In this document: positions 52,467 to 63,935 of the stretch, one piece after another
Layout of the letters: each line of letters opens with the position of its first letter
Numbering within the stretch: the first letter of the stretch is position 1
Assembly (NCBI GenBank): GCA_964023275.1
Contig: OZ029923.1
Coordinates: 4,312,729 to 4,376,728 of the forward strand
Reading direction: 5' to 3'
DNA from: Norana najaformis
Lineage: Eukaryota; Annelida; Clitellata; Crassiclitellata; Hormogastridae
DNA length: 64,000 bases
Program-made: the position numbers and the translations under genes
The notes under the pieces: generated by a model
Databases searched by the model: none
Told to the model about the DNA's origin: nothing
What the model saw: the letters and a program-made list of their open reading frames with translations, nothing else

Positions 52467-53150
52467 ACATACATACATACATAAATACATAAACATACAT
52501 AGGTACACATGCATACATACATATACATACATAGGTACACATGCATACATACATATACATACATAGACATGCATATATACATACACATGCATACATACAT
52601 ATACATACATAGACATGCATACCTACACATACACTTGCATACATACATATACATACATACATATACAAACAGACATGCATACATACACACATGCATACAT
52701 ACATACAAATGCATGCATACGTACATTCACTTCCATACATGCACATACACTTGCATACATACATATACGTACATACACATGCCTACAAACATACACATGC
52801 ATCAATACATACACATGCATACATACATACACATGCATACATACATACACATGCATACATACACACACATGCTTGCATGCATACATACATACACATGCAT
52901 GCATACATACACATGCATACATACACACACATGCTTGCATGCATACATACATACACATGCATGCATACATACATACACATGCATACATACATATGCATGC
53001 AAACATACATACATACACATGCATGCATACATACACATACATGCATACATACATACACATGTATGCATACATACACATGCATACACATGCATGCATACAT
53101 ACATTCACATGCATGCATACATACACATGCATGCATACCTACATACAAAG
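52467..53150. repeat. (ACAT)n / ACATGCAT microsatellite
   Basis: About 680 bp of CATACATACACATGCATACA with recurring block structure. Frames of 160-217 codons on both strands are His/Tyr/Thr or Met/Cys/Val periodicities. Confidence 0.95.
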
Positions 53151-53159
53151 CTTGTTGTT

Positions 53160-53655
53160 TAAAGCTGTTGTCGGGTGGGCGCCTCAGATCAAAAGTTCTG
53201 ATGACCATCGAGAAATATTGGCGCACAATAAATGAGCGAATACAGTCTCTCAGGTGTAATGCCATCGCTCAATCATTTGTCGTTTCCGCTCTAAGGAGGT
53301 GAAGGTTAAAGGTCGCATTAGTTCATTGACCGAAAGGAAGTACTTTGTTGCGCTGGCGACCTTTGCGAAGACGATATATATTCGGATGACGTGAGATTCG
53401 TGCAACTAATGGCGCCACCTAGTCGCCGCCGATGGCAATGCGTCAACGCTGGACCTACTGTGCGTTTAACGATTAATTTTCGGTGCCAATCAATTAGCTC
53501 CTGGGTCGGTATCTGCCGTTGGCGATTGAGAAAAGCTTTCAAGAGGTACCTCAAGCTGGACGGCTCCGTTTGTAGGCAAAGAATCGACGATTACGACACA
53601 AGGGTCTCGACATTTCCACAAGTAAGTGCGCGGCAAGGTGGTCTTATCGGTAATT
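53160..53655 (+). other. Unassigned complex sequence with possible exon
   Basis: Non-repetitive and CpG-richer. A frame starting ATGGCGCCACCTAGTCGCCG (53409) stays open through Arg-rich residues (SRRRWQCV, RWRLRKAFKRYL) to a consensus-like donor CACAA then GTAAGT near 53622. I recognise no family and no downstream exon follows in the repeats, so it is listed only as a candidate. Confidence 0.25.
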
Positions 53656-53783
53656 GTAAATGTAAATGTAAATGTACATTGTTTTATAAAGCGACCTTAT
53701 GACCTCGACCCTGCTCATTTTTCAATGAATTGATCGGGTGAGATCCTTCACCACTGCTGCCCGTTTGAAAATGGGCGCCACAC
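53655..53783 (-). repeat. SINE-A copy, fused to SINE-B
   Basis: A (TGTAAA)n tail at 53655-53677, GCGACCTTATGACCTCGACC, TGAATTGATCGGGTGAGATC, then AATGGGCGCCACACGCG, where the sequence switches directly to SINE-B. Confidence 0.85.
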
Positions 53784-54055
53784 GCGTTTGGTCAATAATC
53801 ATGCGGTTGCAGGTTCGATTCCGTGCATGTAACGACCTTGGGCAAGTGTTTTGCGCATACCGTGCCTCTGTCACCAAACAGTATAATTTTGGTACCTGCA
53901 TCAGCTGGGAAGTAAAAGGCAAGTCCTTCGATGCACTGGCCCCGTGTCCAGGACCTTGGGATTCGTCCACTGTCGGCTGAAGGGCCTAAAGAAAGGAAAT
54001 GAGCGCCTCCCTACGTCTCGCTTGTGGGGTGTGGGGCACACTTTACTTACTTTAC
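53783..54055 (+). repeat. SINE-B copy, head truncated
   Basis: CGCGTTTGGTCAATAATCAT, B-box CAGGTTCGATTCCGTGCATG, GGGAAGTAAAAGGCAAGTCC, GTGTCCAGGACCTTGGGATT, GCGCCTCCCTACGTCTCG, TTTACTTACTTTAC tail. Confidence 0.88.
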
Positions 54056-54139
54056 ATCAGCAGGTACGTAAGTGAGTGAGTAAGAACTTAAGCAAAGAAG
54101 TAAGCACGAAGCACGTAAGCAAGCATTCTTGGCTAGACT

Positions 54140-54335
54140 CAGACAAATATTTGTCCATCCCCCATAGCTGCCACGCTGTCTCTCCGTCTGACTTTTGGAT
54201 CTTGACCTGGAACCGAACCCTTTTGCCTATCGATTTTATTTTTGACTGAGCGCTTGTGAATAAGCTGGTCCCGCGAGGTGGCTTTTGTTGGGTGCTGTAA
54301 AAAATCTCGGGATTACGATTACGATTACGAAATAG
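54140..54335 (+). repeat. LINE 3' end family a
   Basis: TCTGACTTTTGGATCTTGAC, TATCGATTTTATTTTTGACT, GAGCGCTTGTGAATAAGCTG, TCGGGATTACGATTACGATT. Confidence 0.85.
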
Positions 54336-54810
54336 GAGAGCAAACTCATGCAATCGCATGTAGCAAAGCGATGAATACCTTGTGGTAATAACGCTAAACC
54401 GCATCAATATCTTCTATTTGCTAAAAGCCATTAGACTATAAATAAATAAATATATATACACACATATATATATATACATGTATTATACATCCATATATGT
54501 ATGAAGGAGATTTACTATTAGGGTGCAATTTGGAACAGCGCAATCGGATTTCACTCAGTAATGGAAATTAAAGTCTAGGAGAAAATGGCCATTAAAGTAA
54601 TTATATGATTCCTAGTTGTAAATATGTAGTTGATTAAGTTACACATTAGGCCTGTACCTTACACAAACATGCACTTACACATACAAGCACACGCACGCAC
54701 TCACACGCACGCACTTTGTGCACAAGGATTATAGGCTTTGGTGGATTACATATACGTAGATAAATGCGGGATATAAATATCTGTAGAAAGTAATTTCAGT
54801 CAAGACATTA
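54335..54810. other. Unassigned AT-rich sequence
   Basis: Short AT microsatellite at 54440-54480 and CA-rich patch at 54660-54715. No gene. Confidence 0.4.
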
Positions 54811-54811
54811 G

Positions 54812-55143
<332 letters not shown>

Positions 55144-55261
55144 GCGCAGAATCTTTCGCGGGTCATTTGCAAGAGGAGGTCATTTACGTCGACCTGTCTT
55201 TATGATGTAGAGCCTTATATACATAATATATTTCAGGTATGCATATATATATATACATATA

Positions 55262-55560
55262 TGTATAGGCCGCATGGTGCCATGGTCTTTCGATAATGCG
55301 TTTGTTCAATGATCATGCGGTTGCGAGTTCGACTCCGTGTAACGACCCTGGGAGAGTTGTTTGCGCACACCATGCTTTTGTGACCCAACAGTATTATTTG
55401 GTTCCCGTGTAAGCTGGGAAATAAGCAGCTTGTCCTGAGATGGACTGGCCCCGTGTCCAGGACCTTGGGATTCGTCCATTGCCAGCTCAAGAGCCTAAAG
55501 AAAAGAAAATTGAGCGCCTCCCCTACGTCTCACTTGTGGGATTTTGGATACTTTATTACA
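55262..55560 (+). repeat. SINE-B
   Basis: GCATGGTGCCATGGTCTTTC, B-box GCGAGTTCGACTCCGTGTAA, AAGCTGGGAAATAAGCAGC, CCCGTGTCCAGGACCTTGGG, GAGCGCCTCCCCTACGTCTC, ACTTTATTACATAC tail. Confidence 0.88.
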
Positions 55561-55599
55561 TACTTTTTACTATATATATATATATATGTATATATATAC

Positions 55600-55970
55600 G
55601 TATACATATAGTTATCTGCGCGTTAGAAACTAATGAATTTAGAAACCCCCCAGGTCCCGAGGTCGAACATTCAACAGAGTCGCTAAGACTCCTTGCACAA
55701 ATCCACAGAAACGGCACCTTTTCGAAGATATTTCGGTCATATTCCATACGGTGTATATAACACGTAACATTTCGCCCTTGTCTGATTACGTTGCAAAATC
55801 CTTCCGCGCTTGTATTCTACCGCGGATCATTGCACGGCGGTCTGGGTCAGTTTGGCCATTCTCTTCTGATCCGGTTCGTTCGGGACACCCCAGGGGTGCC
55901 AGTCATTGCCATCGTCATCTGCCCCACTTGGGCAGTAAACCTGATTTAACGTTTTCATATGCGAATATGT
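55600..55970. other. Unassigned sequence
   Basis: Complex sequence; no exon or repeat assigned. Includes CATTGCCATCGTCATCTGCC, a LINE-like pyrimidine-rich stretch without a clear frame. Confidence 0.35.
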
Positions 55971-55997
55971 CGCCTCTCTGCGATATTTTTCAATTTG

Positions 55998-56305
55998 GAC
56001 TCCCTCTCCCCTCTCCATCTCCCTTTCTTGCACTCTGTCCTTCTCATTCCCTCTCTCTTCCTCTGTCTGTCTGTCTGTCTATCTGTTTGTCGGTTTGTCA
56101 GTCTTTTGTGTCTTCTTTCTTTCTCTTCTCTGTCTGTCTCTATCCGTCTCTGTCTCTGTCTGTCTCTGTCTCTCTCTATCTCTCCTCTCTCTACCTTTCT
56201 CTCTCTGTCTCTCTCTGTGTCTCTCTCTGTCTCTCTTTGTTTGTCTGTCTGTCTGTCTGCCTGCCTGTCTGTCTGTCTCTCTTTGTCTCTCTCTCTATCT
56301 TCAGT
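55998..56305. repeat. (CT)n/(CTGT)n microsatellite
   Basis: CTCTGTCTGTCTGTCTATCTG-type sequence for about 300 bp. Confidence 0.94.
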
Positions 56306-56489
56306 TCGTGACAACAGCCCAGGCTGCAAAGTCCGTTAAAGTAAACTGCCTATATAATATATAACAATAATAATACAAAATATATGCATACGTAGGCCTA
56401 TTTGCATTCATATATACATATTACATACATGGATATATGCATACATACATCGCGCCTTTGTGAGTTACTTAAAAGGCGCTTTACAAATT

Positions 56490-56665
56490 TAGTGATACAT
56501 ACATACATACATACATACATACATACATACATACATGCATACATACATACATACATACATACATACATGCATACATTCATACATACATACATACATACAT
56601 ACATACATACATACGTACATACATACATACATACATACATACATACAAAGATACTTACATGCATA
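56490..56665. repeat. (CATA)n microsatellite
   Basis: Nearly pure CATA with TGCA and TTCA breaks. The preceding 56440-56490 has GCGCCTTTGTGAGTTACTTA and AAAGGCGCTTTACAAATTTA, a short inverted repeat. Confidence 0.95.
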
Positions 56666-57240
56666 CATAGGAAGCCCTGTTTGGCGATATCTGTCGCTGG
56701 CGGGAAACAACCGGGTGATCGCAATTGTATTTCTAGACCAGAGCTTACGTATGTTCCCTCGAGGTATCGCGTGATAATAGTCTTCCGAAAAAGGCAGATC
56801 CCGGGGCGTATATGATGCTTGAAGCACCTGAGCGCGAGCTGATCATTAGGCCCTGTGATCATAAATCACAAAACTCTTAACTTCCTCAATTCAGTCTGCT
56901 GCTGCCTTAGTCTGTACAATGGCGCTGGAAAACAACCTGGCTGTAAAAATAACAACGACAGCAGGTGGAGCTTTTTAACAAACCTTTCTCGGGTAATTTC
57001 TGCGCCATAGGATGGATATTTACACAGCTCTGTCTCGGGTAGAGTTCCTGCGGAAGGGAAGAGATGGGAAGCAAGAGGAGAGGAGCGAGAAAGAGAAGAG
57101 AAGTGAGGGAAAGAGGAGAAGAAAGGAGAAGAGATGAAAGGAGGATGGATAGCTGAAGCTGATGGGAGCTGACGTAAGAGGCTCATGAACTGTCTCGATG
57201 CCAGAGGATGAGCAGAGAAGAGGATGGACAGCGACTTAGC
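56665..57240. other. Unassigned sequence with GA-rich patch
   Basis: GAAGAGATGAGGAGA purine tract at 57055-57140. No gene recognised. Confidence 0.4.
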
Positions 57241-57247
57241 TGCGAGG

Positions 57248-57612
57248 CATCTCTGTCTCTACATGTCTCTCTGTCTCTGTGTCTCTTCTCTGTCTCTGTC
57301 TCTCTGTCTATCTATCTGTCTGTCTGTCTGTCTCTCTCTCGCTCTTTCTTTCTGCACTCTTTCTCTTGCTTTGTCTCTGTCTCTCTCTCTTTCTCTCTCT
57401 GTCTGTCTATGTCTCTGTTTCTCTGTTTGTCTGTCTGTCTATATCTTTCTCTCTCGCTCTTTTTTTATCGCTCTCTCTCTTTCTTTCTGTCTCTCTCTGT
57501 CTCTCTCTCTCTGTTTCTCTGTTTCTCTCTCTCTTGCTCTTTCTTTAAAGTTCTCTCTCTCTGTCTCCCTCTTTGTCTCTGTATCTCTCTGTCTTTCTCT
57601 CTCTCTCCATAT
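57248..57612. repeat. (CT)n/(CTGT)n microsatellite
   Basis: Imperfect, about 365 bp. Ser/Leu/Cys-rich frames up to 156 codons are artefacts. Confidence 0.94.
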
Positions 57613-57914
57613 CACATACGTAGCAATTAGCTTTCAATCCCTACTATCCACTCACTCCATCATCCGTTCTTCCTCTCATCTCACGAATCCTTAATTACAC
57701 TCGCACCAGTAATGCCTGTCAAAACCTGATACTGCATGTCGTAACACGCATAAATAGTCTGACTGTAGTCACGGAAGTTATTGTGGCGTCCAGTGCATCT
57801 TTTAACGGGACTTGAATGCATGTGTGTACCTAGTGATTCATATAGCGCTTCATTAGGATTTTCCCGGAGACTCTTATCGCCAGCCCTGCCCTGCCTACAG
57901 TACTTCCTTGTAAC

Positions 57915-58090
57915 CATTCTTCTTTCTTTCTTTCTTTCTTTCTTTTGTTTTTCTTCTTTTTGTTTTTCTTCTTTTTATTCTTCTTCTTCTTCTGCGCTGT
58001 CTCTCTGTCTCTCTCTCTGTCTCTGACTCTGTGTCTCTCTCTCTCTCTCTCTTTCTCTCTTCTTCATTCCTCTTCATTCTCCCTTTCATT
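57915..58090. repeat. (CTTT)n and (CT)n microsatellites
   Basis: TTTCTTTCTTTC, then CTTCTTTTTGTTTTTCTTC, then CTCTCTGTCTCTC. Confidence 0.93.
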
Positions 58091-58154
58091 CAGCGCATTT
58101 ACAGTGTATTTGGTTGTATGAACTTGAGCTTTATAAATATTCTTATATTAATAA

Positions 58155-58190
58155 GGATGATGATGATGATGCTGATGATGATGATGATAA
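58155..58190. repeat. (GAT)n microsatellite
   Basis: GATGATGATGATGCTGATG. Confidence 0.9.
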
Positions 58191-58699
58191 ATAATAATTA
58201 TCTCTCCCATTTTGTCACTTTCTGCATCTCTCACTTCCTGTCATTATCCATCCACCCACCCACCCATTCATACATCTATCTGTATCTCATTATCGGCATT
58301 CTCTCTATGTCTCATTCTTTTCTCTCTTTCTGTCTCTCTGTTTATCTCTGCATCTTTCTCAGACACTGTCTGACCAATGTCTGGTAAGGGCTTAACTAAT
58401 GTTGCCACTGCAGACACGAGTTTTTAAGCCAAGAAGAAACACAAGAAACAATAATACATCGTTCAAGTGTTCACACTGACCAAACAACGACACTCAGACT
58501 CTCAGTGTCCGAGTCACAGGTACAGACAACTTATGTCTAATAGCGCTCTGGCGACACTATAGTGTCTGCCCTAACTCCAGACATTAATCCGAAGTGTTTA
58601 TCAAACCCGCGGAGCACGAAAACATTTTGCGCAATGCGGATGTATTGCGATATCAGATACGGTCCAGCGCCACGACATTCGATCAACGTTGTACTCGCG

Positions 58700-59005
58700 C
58701 ACACACACACACACGCGCACACCTACACACACACGCACACACACAAACAAACACAAACAAACACACACATAGAAGCACATTTGTGTTTATATGTCTATAT
58801 ATACATATATATATATATAATGGCATTGTAATTGTAATCACAGACTTGTATATCGCCCTTCAAATTATACCAGAGGCGCATAAATATATATATATAATTA
58901 TAGATATACATAATTTATACACATATACGTATCCTTATTATATATGCATGTAGGCATTTAAATGTGTGCACTTGTTATGAGGATATGTAATATATATATG
59001 TCTTG

Positions 59006-59050
<45 letters not shown>
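58700..59050. repeat. (CA)n and (TA)n microsatellites
   Basis: CA-rich run at 58700-58768, TA runs at 58800-58820 and 59010-59050, with AT-rich sequence between. TTGTATATCGCCCTTCAAAT resembles a LINE end. Confidence 0.85.
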
Positions 59051-59052
<2 letters not shown>

Positions 59053-59725
59053 CGTTTAAGCCGATATTTAAGAAAATTGTTGTGTCGCAGTTAAGCTCTT
59101 CAAGACTTATACTGATCAGAGGCGCATCACCATAGGTTCAAATTATAATATATATATTACTTATATATACAACTAATTATATATGCATGTAATGCATATA
59201 AATATACACGTGCATGCATATATATAGATACGTCTTAATTATATATGTAGGCTCCGTTTAAGCAGGCATTTAAGAACATTGCTGTGTCGCAGTAAAGCCG
59301 GCCTAAGGCATGCACTTGAAGAGCTTATATAGTCTATATATGTTAGTTATATATACGACTAATTATATATGCATGTAATGTATTTAAGTGTGCACCCGTA
59401 TGCATATATATACGTCTTAATAATATATATACACACCTATATATGTATATATATATATATTTATAGAATCCGTTTAAGTCAACATTTAAGGAAATTGCTG
59501 TGTCGCAGTAAAGCCAGCCATGGCACTTGAAGAGCTTATAGTCTATATATGTTAGTTATATATACGACTAATTATATATTCATGTAATGTATTTAAGTGT
59601 GCACCCGTATGTATATATATACGTCTTAATAATATATATACACACCTATATATGTATATATATATATATATAGAATCCGTTTAAGTCGACATTTAAGGAA
59701 ATTGCTGTGTCGCAGTAAAGCTCCC
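59050..59725. repeat. ~205-bp tandem repeat, four units
   Basis: CCGTTTAAG marks at 59052, 59254, 59470 and 59677 (periods 202, 216, 207). Each unit has ATTGCTGTGTCGCAGTAAAG, GGCACTTGAAGAGCTTATAG, TATACGACTAATTATATAT and GTGTGCACCCGTATG. The last two units are almost identical. Confidence 0.92.
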
Positions 59726-60120
59726 CGATCGTCGACTGGAGACCAATTCATTCATTTCCTCTTTATTTCATATGCATGCTACCGGCTATGCAGACAATTC
59801 ACCGACTCAGATGCGACATGCATAATTGTAATTGTAAATGTAGTTTATTTATCAAAGCATTTGTATAGCGCCTCATAGGAACCTATCGTCCGATGTAGGT
59901 GTAGGGTTTGTTTGGGTATCTGTACCTCGAATAGAACATTTATATAGCGCCTCACGAAACTCTCAAAGGTGGTCTACGTGTGTCACTAAGTTAGATGAGA
60001 AGAGATGTGTAGGCTGGTTACCTGATTCGGTGTCAACACGTTTGTGATGCCGCCCATTTACCGTTTTTTTCTCTGTGGGCCCCGGTTTTTCTGAGAAGAA
60101 TAGTCTGCACGTGCATGACA
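59725..60120. other. Unassigned sequence with LINE-end-like motifs
   Basis: TTGTATAGCGCCTCATAGGA (59867) and TTTATATAGCGCCTCACGAA (59940) are two similar 3'-end motifs 70 bp apart, probably nested decayed LINE tails. Confidence 0.5.
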
Positions 60121-60121
60121 C

Positions 60122-60265
60122 AAATTGTAATTAGTAGCTTCTAATGCGCCGGTGTCTAATGCACAAGGCATCAACCGATGGCGCGCAAAGGCCAAGCGGC
60201 AGTCAGGTCAACATCCAAAAGGTCAGTCCACACGACAAAGAGGCAGCCTACGGTGGATAAGCAAT
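60122..60265 (-). repeat. LINE 3' end family b-like
   Basis: AGCTTCTAATGCGCCGGTGT, AATGCACAAGGCATCAACCG, GGTCAGTCCACACGACAAAG; diverged. Confidence 0.6.
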
Positions 60266-60279
60266 TTGAAACAGTAAGT

Positions 60280-60480
60280 CGAGAACGAATTCTCCACTAA
60301 AAAGTCTTCTTCGTCAAATCCTCTGCTCCAGGGCAGGTTCGAACGTCCTGACGTTGTTGGTCCTCCTCCTCCTCCAGTTTACCGTATCCATCCAGTCTAT
60401 AGTAGCATTTGTCTAGGTCTTCCTTTTCTTTCCTTCAATTCTTCCCTCTATCATGTCTCGGAAAAATGGACAGCCTATCA
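60280..60480 (-). pseudogene. LINE f: reverse-transcriptase C-terminal remnant
   Basis: The minus strand gives EGRIEGKKR, then DWMDTVNWRRRRTN and FEPALEQR in broken frame, matching the EGRMKGRKSRGK/LLDWM blocks at 12.8-13.4 kb. There is a single copy of the block here, unlike the four there. Confidence 0.7.
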
Positions 60481-60865
60481 TGTCGTTTGCGAACAATTTC
60501 ACCAGCAAACAAAAGAATTTCAGCATGTTTCGGCCGACCTTTACTGCATCCTGTATTAGAGCGGACAATCTACGATATTCTGATAATTTTGGTTACTGTA
60601 ATTATAAATTTATGTAGCGCTGCGTCAAAAACACACTAACGAGAGGCGCTCTCAGTATTATAGCCCAGACAGTGTAAATTGTCATTAAGTATACGGAAAG
60701 GTCATAAGTTAACAAACGATGCTTACTTTACAAGTATATGTAAAGTAACGTAAAGTGAAGGAATGTAACGTGAAGTAATGTCGTAAGTATTTGGTAGTAA
60801 GCTGCATGCGTTTGAAACGTGCTGGCGGTATTGGTTTTTGCCTTGATGAGTTCCTTGTAAAATGT
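60480..60865. other. Unassigned sequence
   Basis: ATTTATGTAGCGCTGCGTCA is a LINE-end-like motif. No gene is seen. Confidence 0.4.
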
Positions 60866-60867
60866 TA

Positions 60868-61045
60868 AAATGTAAATGTATAGGTTTTATATAGGGAGGG
60901 TATATGGTCTCGACGCATCTCTGTTTGCAATGAATTAATCGGGCCTTCACCACCGCTGCCCGTTTGAATGGGCGCCACGCAATTTAAGGTCCTCGTTCAC
61001 GGACCGTACTAGCCCGAGGTTTAAATCTCTGGAATAAGCCACGAT
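60868..61045 (-). repeat. SINE-A copy
   Basis: TAAAATGTAAATGTATAGGT tail, GGTCTCGACGCATCTCTG, GCCCGTTTGAATGGGCGCCA, TTCACGGACCGTACTAGCCC, GAGGTTTAAATCTCTGGAAT. Confidence 0.86.
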
Positions 61046-61935
61046 CGGGACTTGGCCGAAATGACAATAAATGACTCGAGACATAAGATACGGACATACG
61101 CGGAAGAATACTAAAGGACTTTACTTGGTATCGCGGGTTATATTTAGCAATCGCGGACTCATTTCAGGCAAATACTTCAATGTTCATTGCAAGGAAAGCC
61201 TTTATGTGCTTTTTGTCTAAAAATAGCTGCTTTCCTGGAAGCTTTAAGCGCTTTTAGTTTTCGTCTAGCGCTTAGAGTGGGCGACGAAAGTGCTAAGTTA
61301 GCGCTGTCCACCATTAGCCAAAGCGAAATTAATACAATACGATATGATGAAATACGATGAAGTGCATTACCATGCGATACTATATGAGGCTGTACAGTAT
61401 AATGCAACCCAATACAATACCATACAAACAATTGAATACCATACAATGGAATTGCAACAACAGCGAATCTCTTACTGCACCAGCTATATCAACTTACAGC
61501 TATTACTTTTCACTAAACGAAAAGCCGTATCCATGTCCCCGGGTGGACTTTTTTCAGACAGTAACAGAATTGTACACACATGGACGGTTTCTTCAACTTG
61601 AAACTGGAGACTAAATAGAGAGGAGATGTTTATGGCGGACAGCTGGGTTTTTAATGAACATTTTTAATGGCCGAAAGCAGAGAAAAATCAATTTATACAA
61701 CTGTGTATCAGGCACAAACAGTACTACGAAAACAACATAGAAAACGTGAAAACAACAAGAACATAATTATACAACGAAAATGTTCGTGAATATTGCCACT
61801 GACGTGAGATTTAAAGTTGCATTTAACGCTGAATCTGTTCTTAATTGGAAAAAGAATGTTCATCAAAACAACACCATAAAACATCTTCGAGAAAATTTGA
61901 TGTCGAATTAGCTATACGGCAAAAAATCTTCCTGC
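61045..61935. other. Unassigned sequence
   Basis: A run of ATACNATAC motifs at 61330-61450 is irregular. Two overlapping 85-codon frames at 61344-61614 have no domain. Confidence 0.4.
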
Positions 61936-62072
61936 GACTCTTCTGAACTATGTGACCCTTCCTGTCTATCGATTTTGTTTTGACGGAGCGACTGTGAATA
62001 AGCTGGTTCCTGCAACTTAGCTTTCATTTGGGGCTGTTGAAATCTCGAGTTTACGATTACGAATACTTCCAA
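61935..62072 (+). repeat. LINE 3' end family a
   Basis: TGTCTATCGATTTTGTTTTG, ACGGAGCGACTGTGAATAAG, CTGGTTCCTGCAACTTAGC, CTCGAGTTTACGATTACGAA. Confidence 0.82.
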
Positions 62073-62256
62073 TCTACGAAACAGTCCAATTTACCAAGGC
62101 CATAGATGAAACCTATATCAGATTTCCATCCATTGAAGCCAAATAAATTGTTACACACGGAATTCCAACATGTCCATCTTCATACCTTACCGTGTACTTA
62201 ACAGCAGGAGAGGAATAAATCACTAAGTTTAATGGCTCCTGAAAAATCTGTGTACC

Positions 62257-62412
62257 AAGGTTAAACGCAGACTTCGAAGGGAGCTATAGGCCTACAAGGT
62301 TAAACGCAGACTTCGAAGGGAGCTATAGGCCTACAAGGTTAAACGCAGACTTCGAAGGGAGCTATAGGCCTACAAGGTTAAACGCAGACTTCGAAGGGCG
62401 TTAGGCCTACCA
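62257..62412. repeat. 39-bp tandem repeat, four copies
   Basis: GGTTAAACGCAGACTTCGAA plus GGGAGCTATAGGCCTACAA, starting at 62259, 62298, 62337 and 62376. The first three copies are identical and the fourth has a small deletion. Confidence 0.95.
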
Positions 62413-62880
62413 TTTCCGGTTAATCTATCGACACTGCATGGCAACTCTTGCGTCAAGGAGCATCAGAACTATGTTTTCCTATTTCATAAGATGACATCTG
62501 AGACCTGCAACCGGGCTCAATAGCCAAAAAGGGTCAGGATTCAGCTTGATTTGGACTGTTGGCTTCGCTAGGCCTTGCTGATGCATGTCTGGCCTCTTCG
62601 GTCTAGACTTCAAACAGTTTTTGTGTTATATAGACTACAGCAGACCGAGAAAACTATCAGGATATTAAGAGATGGAAATATCTTAGAGGCTTAAATGTCA
62701 CGCACGATTTCAATAAGAGGAATGACGTTCCTCTGAAAGAGCAAAAGTCACAAAAAATTTACAGGGAACTTCTGTGACCGATAATTTTTTCACAGGAAGT
62801 GGTATCATCTTTGGCTGTAATCCTTCGAAATTGACCGACAACAAAAGCCGATTCGGTTTCTCTTGAGATGATTCTGAAAT
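62412..62880. other. Unassigned sequence
   Basis: No exon or repeat assigned. Confidence 0.4.
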
Positions 62881-63078
62881 GTATCATTCGACTTCCACCG
62901 CAATCTTCGATGTCTCCCTGCTTGACCTTCCCAGGATTCTGACCTGACACCGAAGATGACCAATCAACCTGGCTGTTGCGGGCTTGACTTGATATAGCGC
63001 CGGTGTATAAGCTGATCTCCATGACGCGGCTTTTGAGTGGAGCCGAGAAATTTCGGTGATTTACATTCACATGGGATT
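62880..63078 (+). repeat. LINE 3' end family d (TTTACA tail)
   Basis: CCAGGATTCTGACCTGACAC, CGAAGATGACCAATCAACC, TGATATAGCGCCGGTGTATA, GAGCCGAGAAATTTCGGTGA, TTTACATTCACAT; matches 18995-19155. Confidence 0.85.
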
Positions 63079-63129
63079 TTTCTCAACACACTGGTTCTAA
63101 TTATTCGGCTCAGGTCTTGAGAAATAGTC

Positions 63130-63648
63130 TGAAAGCCCCTCTGGAGCCCATGGACAGCAGCTAATGATGATGAATAAATACTTTGCAGCCAGTTAGTATG
63201 ATGGATACAGGTATGTCCAAGAATCAGCAAAACAAAGACAAACGAGGCCAAGTATGTATGTATGTATGTATGTATGCATGTATATATGTATGTATGCATA
63301 TATGTATGTATGTATATATGCATGTATGCATATATGTATGTATGTATATATGTATGTATATATGTATGTATGTATGTATATATGTATGTATATATGTATG
63401 TATGTATGTAAGTATGCATGTATACATGTATGTATATAAGCATGTATATGAGTATGTATGTATATATGTATGTAAGTATGCATTTATGCATGAATGTATG
63501 TAAACATGTATGTATGTATATATGTATGTATGTATGTTTGTTTTGCTGATTCTTGTGCATACCTGTATCTATCATTTTAATTGGCTGCAAAGTATTCTTG
63601 GCTCATCATTAGCTGCTGTCGATGGGCTGAAGGAGGCTTTCATCCCAT
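63130..63648. repeat. Inverted repeat flanking (TATG)n
   Basis: The left arm (about 63130-63240: ACAGCAGCTAATGATGATGA, TACTTTGCAGCCAGTTAGTA, CAAGAATCAGCAAAACAAA) and the right arm (about 63535-63648: TTTGTTTTGCTGATTCTTG, TTTTAATTGGCTGCAAAGTA, TCATCATTAGCTGCTGTCGA) are reverse complements at roughly 85-90%. The 300-bp centre is a TATG array. Confidence 0.9.
63250..63536. repeat. (TATG)n microsatellite
   Basis: Imperfect TATGTATATATGTATG with TGCA breaks, the loop of the inverted repeat. Confidence 0.95.
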
Positions 63649-63724
63649 GTGTTAGTATCTCGGTATTCCCGGCACATTTAATCATCCCTTCCATACTTGT
63701 CTAGTTCTAGTTTTTGACGCTAGT

Positions 63725-63935
63725 TTTCTGTAACGTAGTCGTGAACTCCAGATTTCTTCAGCACCGGAAGAAAGCTAAGTCCCCCGAGAAACCACGTTGT
63801 TCACAAGTGCTCAGTCAAAACAGTATTAGTAGGAAGGTAGGCACGACTGGTCCGTTTGTAGGTCGAAATCCAAGGTAGACGGTCAGACGGCTCCTGTGGA
63901 TGGTGTTTTTTATCGTTGAGCCTTTTTCTCTGAAA
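63725..63935 (-). repeat. LINE 3' end family a, diverged
   Basis: GTAACGTAGTCGTGAACTCC, AGATTTCTTCAGCACCGGAA, GAAAGCTAAGTCCCCCGAGA, ACAAGTGCTCAGTCAAAACA, GACGGTCAGACGGCTCCTGT, GGATGGTGTTT. Confidence 0.75.

Noticed and set aside
52509..53302. Frames of 160-217 codons rich in His, Tyr, Thr or Met, Cys, Val
   Set aside because: (ACAT)n microsatellite. Periodic translation occurs in several frames on both strands.
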